Source: a virus
Reading direction: 5' to 3' (one strand)
IMG/VR virus record: IMGVR_UViG_3300027704_000088
Location: 1-32,844 of that record
DNA length: 32,844 bases
Part shown: positions 29,489 to 32,844 of the stretch, in pieces
Numbering within the stretch: the stretch's first letter is position 1
How the letters are laid out: each line of letters begins with the position of its first letter
Notes under the pieces: model-generated
What the model was told of the DNA's origin: nothing
The model's database searches: none
Seen by the model: the letters and a program-made list of their open reading frames with translations, nothing else
Position numbers and translations under genes: made by a program

Positions 29489-30055
29489 ATGTGTCAGAGT
29501 GATAGCCACGCAAAAGGCAGCATGATGATGGCAAACGCTGCTATTGGTGCATACGGTCAATATGCAGCGGGTAAAGTAAACGCTCAAAATGCTATGACTA
29601 AAGCTACTTTTGAAGCAAGTATGCTTGAATCTATGGGCGTTATAGCTGACGCAAGAAAATTCCAAGGCGAAGCTGACATACGAATGTCTATGTCTACTCA
29701 AATACAAAACAATATAGCCCAAGCTATGCTGTCTGGATTAGATATGAGTTCTTTTAATTCAATTGACAAAGGCATGCGTAAAGACACGACAGAAGCATTA
29801 AGCAAACTTGACGCTAATACGCGAATGGAAAAACTAAACCTTAGAAACAAATCTGCTATGGCAATGCTGGGCGGTCAAATGGATGCAGCAGCATTTAGAA
29901 TGCGCGGCAATTTAGGAGCGTTAAAAACGTTAAACGAAGGTTATCAAACTTACGAAGATACAAAACACGGCGATACAATGCCTCGCGGAGAATGGCGTAA
30001 GCAAAAATACCAACAAGCTAAAAGCTTCTTAACGTCCAAGATGAGGATAGGTTAA
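29489..30055 (+). CDS. Internal virion protein (T7 gp14-like)
   Basis: 188 residues, helical and rich in Ala, Met and Gly. The first 40 (MANAAIGAYGQYAAG) are weakly hydrophobic, as in gp14, which is ejected first and makes a pore in the outer membrane. The rest is coiled-coil-like (ALSKLDANTRMEKLNL) with a basic end. It directly follows tail tube B, as in the T7 order. GAGGG about 6 nt upstream. The next gene starts in its stop (TAATG). Confidence 0.75.
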   Translation: MCQSDSHAKGSMMMANAAIGAYGQYAAGKVNAQNAMTKATFEASMLESMGVIADARKFQGEADIRMSMSTQIQNNIAQAMLSGLDMSSFNSIDKGMRKDTTEALSKLDANTRMEKLNLRNKSAMAMLGGQMDAAAFRMRGNLGALKTLNEGYQTYEDTKHGDTMPRGEWRKQKYQQAKSFLTSKMRIG

Positions 30056-32844
30056 TGCCTGTAATTCGCCAGCCAATACAAGTAAATGACACGCGATCTA
30101 TTCAGCCTGTGCAAATGCCTGATAATCCTATGGGACGGGTTGTTGAAAAAACAGCGCAATACGCAATTGATACGTCTGTGCAAATGGGTCGAATGTTGGC
30201 TCAAGAAGCTGAAAGTTACGCAAAAGACCTTGTACGGCAAGCAACTGTAATAACAGACAAAAATACAGGCGCACCTATTGTACCGCCTAATGTTACTAAA
30301 GAAATGGGACGCATTGCCAGAAGCACATATGACGATGGCATGGCAGATCGCATGGTTCACGAATTAGGTTTTCGTATGAAAGGTCAAATTGAATCTGCGG
30401 CAATAAACAATCCTTATGACCAAGCAGGATTTAATACAGAAGCTGTTGGTTCTATGCTTAAAATGCTTGAGGGCGTTCCTATAGAAATGCACGGTGCGTT
30501 TCATTCTATTATGACAGAGCAAATTACAAACGTTGGTTTTGATGTTGGAAAAGCGCAAGGTTTGTTTCAAAGAGAACAGCAAATAGCATATGTGCCTGTT
30601 CAAATGCAAACAAGTTTAGAACGCATTCGTCAATTTGTTGCTGGTGGGTCTTTGCCAGAAGGTAAAATGGCAACGGACGCCGCGCTAAGTTTTATTCTGG
30701 GAAAAGAAGATTTAATTTTAAACTCGTCTCAAAAAATGACGTACATTAACGAGTTAATTGGGGTTTCTGGTTCTGAGCGTTTTAAGCACGATTTTAAAAT
30801 TATGGACAAAAGTTCGACCGAATTAAAACAAATTGCGTTTGCTTTAAGAAATGCAGACGGAACAAACTCTGCAAAGTTTGCAGAATACTTGCCAGTTATG
30901 AGCGTGTTTTTAAAAAACAAAGGCATTGATGATGGCATTGTTAGCCAGTGGTCAGTTGATTTCCCAAGCCAAGATGGGCTTATGCCAAGCGATAAAGCTT
31001 TTGCATCTGGCAAAACATACAATTCTGTTTTGGGAGAGCAATTAGCTAACGAACTTGACGCTATGGCAGCAGATAAAAGTCAGGCTGAAACTGACTCAAA
31101 TAAAATGGCAGCATTTAATGCTGATATGGTTAAGTACACAAACGGCGAACTTGGCAAAAGTGCAGACGCTGAAAAGCTTTTAAACGTTCAATTTGGCACT
31201 TGGTTAAATCTTGGAACTAACGAAAATGGATCAACACAACCGTTAACTAGAGATCACATTTTAACACCGCCAGGTCAAACTTTAGAAAATGGCATTACAG
31301 GATTAAGCCACAAACAAAGAAGCACGTTAGTTGCAAGAGTAAAACAAGGCGGTTTTCCTCCGCAAGTTCTTAAAGAAGTCTTTAGAGGTTTTGAAACTGT
31401 TAATAGTAAAGATGGTACAAAACAGTTATTTTTTCTATTTCGCGATTTGAAACAAGCCCCAAATATGGCTGGCAAACAAATTAATATGAAAGATATGATG
31501 GGAATACGATCTTTAGCAATTATGGATGCTATGGATATTTTATATGGCGAAAATTCAGATTTTGGACACACGTTAACACAATCTGCAAAAGCTGTTGCTA
31601 GATTAGAAGATGAATTTGCGGACGTAAATTATGTCAATTGGTTAAACGGCGCAGTTACTTCTGAAAGAGAAGGACAAACACTTAGTTTTCTAAGTGATCT
31701 TTTTAACTCTGGAAATCGTTTAGACAAAATTAGTGCAAACGATTCTGACAAAGTTGATGTAATGATAGGTGATTTCTTAATTGAAAAGCACGGTATTGGT
31801 GGCGGTGATCCAACGGATATTTTACCAGAAGAAAAACGCCAAGCAGCTAAGTATTTTAGAATGATGGTTATGCTGCAAGACAGAAATGCAGCCGATCCTG
31901 ATGCGGTTTTATCTGAGGCAATTAACCTAACTAAAACACGGTACGGGGATGCTTGGGGTCGCAATAAATATATGTCTACCCGAACTAGTCACGATCCAGC
32001 TAAAGCTTTTTCTGATGCTGCGCCAGAAGGTGTAATGGCAGCAATTATTGATTTTGATGCCAAGAATGTATTTGGGCCAATGGTTGAAGGCGTTGAAGGT
32101 TTATTTAGTTTTAACACGGAAGCTGGTGAAGCAGGAGAAATAGATTTAGGCGCAGATGGTTTAATGGCTACGTCTTTAGATTTGGCTTTAGATAAAGAAA
32201 TTCGCAGGGCTGTAGCCAATTCAACTATGAATGTTCGTTTTAATGAACCCGACGAAAGCAGACTTTATCAAGCTGGCGTTCATTATGAATTAGAAAAAGT
32301 TAGAGGCAGCGGAGACAATCATCGTTACAACATTTTAATGATTAATGACGATACAGGAATGAACGAAATTCTTGTTGAAAATTACAATCCCAGAGAAGAC
32401 GTTTTAGCATTTCAAGGATTGTCGGAAGTTGATGCTTGGGAATCTTTGGATCGCTATAGCACAGAAACAGAAATGAAAGCCAAGTATGGCCCGTTTATGT
32501 TTGCAGTAATGAACACTGTCTCAAGAGGTGCAGTTAAAAAGTCTAAACAACGCATTTCTGATCTAAGAAGTTTTGAGCCTGTTCACCAAGAATATGCTGT
32601 TGATTGGATCAAAACGATGGAAAAGGATTTTAACAAACAAAAAGATTGGGAAGGAAGCAGCAGAGCGATGTTGCTTACTACTTTTACAGACACGCTTAAA
32701 GCAAACTTTTCTAAGCTAAGTGATGAAAAAGCTGAAATACTATTTAATTCTGTTGCTAGGCCACAGCTTGAAACAGTTCAAGGCACAACGGAATCTGAGT
32801 TAAAAACTGCTGTAGATACAGCAGGAGGCATTGCTCTTGAAGTT
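30055..32844 (+). CDS. Internal virion protein (T7 gp15-like), runs off the right edge
   Basis: 930 codons open to the last base, exactly ending a codon at 32844. If the window is circular, TGA at bases 1-3 closes it. Helix-rich with mixed charge; no enzyme motif. Size and order fit T7 gp15 (747), which spans the periplasm in the ejection tunnel; it is longer here. Near the 3' end AGGAGG (32823-32828) would serve as the ribosome site for the next gene. AGGATAGG lies before the start. Confidence 0.75.
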   Translation, partial: MPVIRQPIQVNDTRSIQPVQMPDNPMGRVVEKTAQYAIDTSVQMGRMLAQEAESYAKDLVRQATVITDKNTGAPIVPPNVTKEMGRIARSTYDDGMADRMVHELGFRMKGQIESAAINNPYDQAGFNTEAVGSMLKMLEGVPIEMHGAFHSIMTEQITNVGFDVGKAQGLFQREQQIAYVPVQMQTSLERIRQFVAGGSLPEGKMATDAALSFILGKEDLILNSSQKMTYINELIGVSGSERFKHDFKIMDKSSTELKQIAFALRNADGTNSAKFAEYLPVMSVFLKNKGIDDGIVSQWSVDFPSQDGLMPSDKAFASGKTYNSVLGEQLANELDAMAADKSQAETDSNKMAAFNADMVKYTNGELGKSADAEKLLNVQFGTWLNLGTNENGSTQPLTRDHILTPPGQTLENGITGLSHKQRSTLVARVKQGGFPPQVLKEVFRGFETVNSKDGTKQLFFLFRDLKQAPNMAGKQINMKDMMGIRSLAIMDAMDILYGENSDFGHTLTQSAKAVARLEDEFADVNYVNWLNGAVTSEREGQTLSFLSDLFNSGNRLDKISANDSDKVDVMIGDFLIEKHGIGGGDPTDILPEEKRQAAKYFRMMVMLQDRNAADPDAVLSEAINLTKTRYGDAWGRNKYMSTRTSHDPAKAFSDAAPEGVMAAIIDFDAKNVFGPMVEGVEGLFSFNTEAGEAGEIDLGADGLMATSLDLALDKEIRRAVANSTMNVRFNEPDESRLYQAGVHYELEKVRGSGDNHRYNILMINDDTGMNEILVENYNPREDVLAFQGLSEVDAWESLDRYSTETEMKAKYGPFMFAVMNTVSRGAVKKSKQRISDLRSFEPVHQEYAVDWIKTMEKDFNKQKDWEGSSRAMLLTTFTDTLKANFSKLSDEKAEILFNSVARPQLETVQGTTESELKTAVDTAGGIALEV
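32823..32839 (+). promoter_or_regulatory. Ribosome-binding site and candidate TTG start at the right edge
   Basis: AGGAGG (32823-32828) is followed 8 nt later by TTG 32837. Joined to base 1, this TTG is in frame with the open frame at bases 2-2731. The upstream gene would then stop at TGA in bases 1-3, overlapping the new start by 11 nt. This arrangement is typical of the coupled starts in this phage and argues for a circular map. Confidence 0.55.

Noticed and set aside
1-32844. Diversity-generating retroelement or retron
   Set aside because: No reverse-transcriptase-like protein (no YxDD frame) and no template/variable repeat pair with adenine-specific changes were seen.
1-32844. CRISPR array or anti-CRISPR locus
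   Set aside because: No regularly spaced direct repeats in non-coding DNA; the only tandem repeats are coding repeats in the fibre stalk. Anti-CRISPRs cannot be recognised by eye among the small genes.

Overview
The window reads as a temperate, T7-like (podovirus-type) phage of a probable marine alphaproteobacterium. The virion genes follow the T7 plan: terminase, portal, scaffold, capsid, tail tubes A and B, internal virion proteins and a T7-type fibre. The phage also carries a tyrosine integrase beside an attP that copies the 3' half of a tRNA-Gln(TTG), and it has no phage RNA polymerase or DNA polymerase. The tRNA 3' end has the form usual in Alphaproteobacteria; the host assignment is inference.

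Layout. Rightward: 18533-32844 holds small and large terminase with small accessory genes, portal, a Bbp19-like protein, scaffold, a GNAT protein, major capsid protein, a terminator, tail tubes A and B, and two internal virion proteins. Bases 1-6844 continue this order with a large internal virion protein, tail fibre and lysis cassette. Leftward: 17431-6841 holds early small genes, ArdC-type antirestriction protein, integrase, attP, then a replication and recombination operon (resolvase-like nuclease, HTH initiator candidate, helicase-loader candidate, YqaJ exonuclease, ERF annealing protein, SSB-like protein) and a tail of small genes. The two transcription directions diverge from a 1.1 kb non-coding region (17432-18532) and converge at 6841-6844, where the stop codons overlap.

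The two window ends fit together. The last reading frame runs to the final base and would stop at TGA in bases 1-3. An AGGAGG ribosome site lies 8 nt before a TTG (32837) that would open the first frame. The T7 order 14-15-16-17 is also preserved across the junction. I infer that the window is probably a complete circularised genome of 32,844 bp, but the sequence alone cannot prove it.

Four features are the most unusual. (1) A densely structured region at 17745-18290 has many stems, a candidate pseudoknot and two mutually exclusive hairpins; it is a candidate large phage RNA. (2) The extra-stable mini-hairpin word GCGNAGC occurs nine times in intergenic gaps, always on the + strand. (3) A shared AGTTTAC motif lies at attP, at the replication promoter, in the integrase leader and at the late promoter, so it is a candidate operator or integrase arm-site family. 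(4) The tail fibre combines a T7 anchor, an eleven-unit decapeptide stalk and a beta-propeller-like tip. No CI-like repressor is recognisable.

How the parts work together (inference): the leftward operons counter restriction, integrate at tRNA-Gln, and replicate by recruiting the host replisome with ERF/YqaJ recombination. The rightward operon builds and packages the T7-like particle and lyses the cell with a holin-like set and a T7-lysozyme-type amidase.
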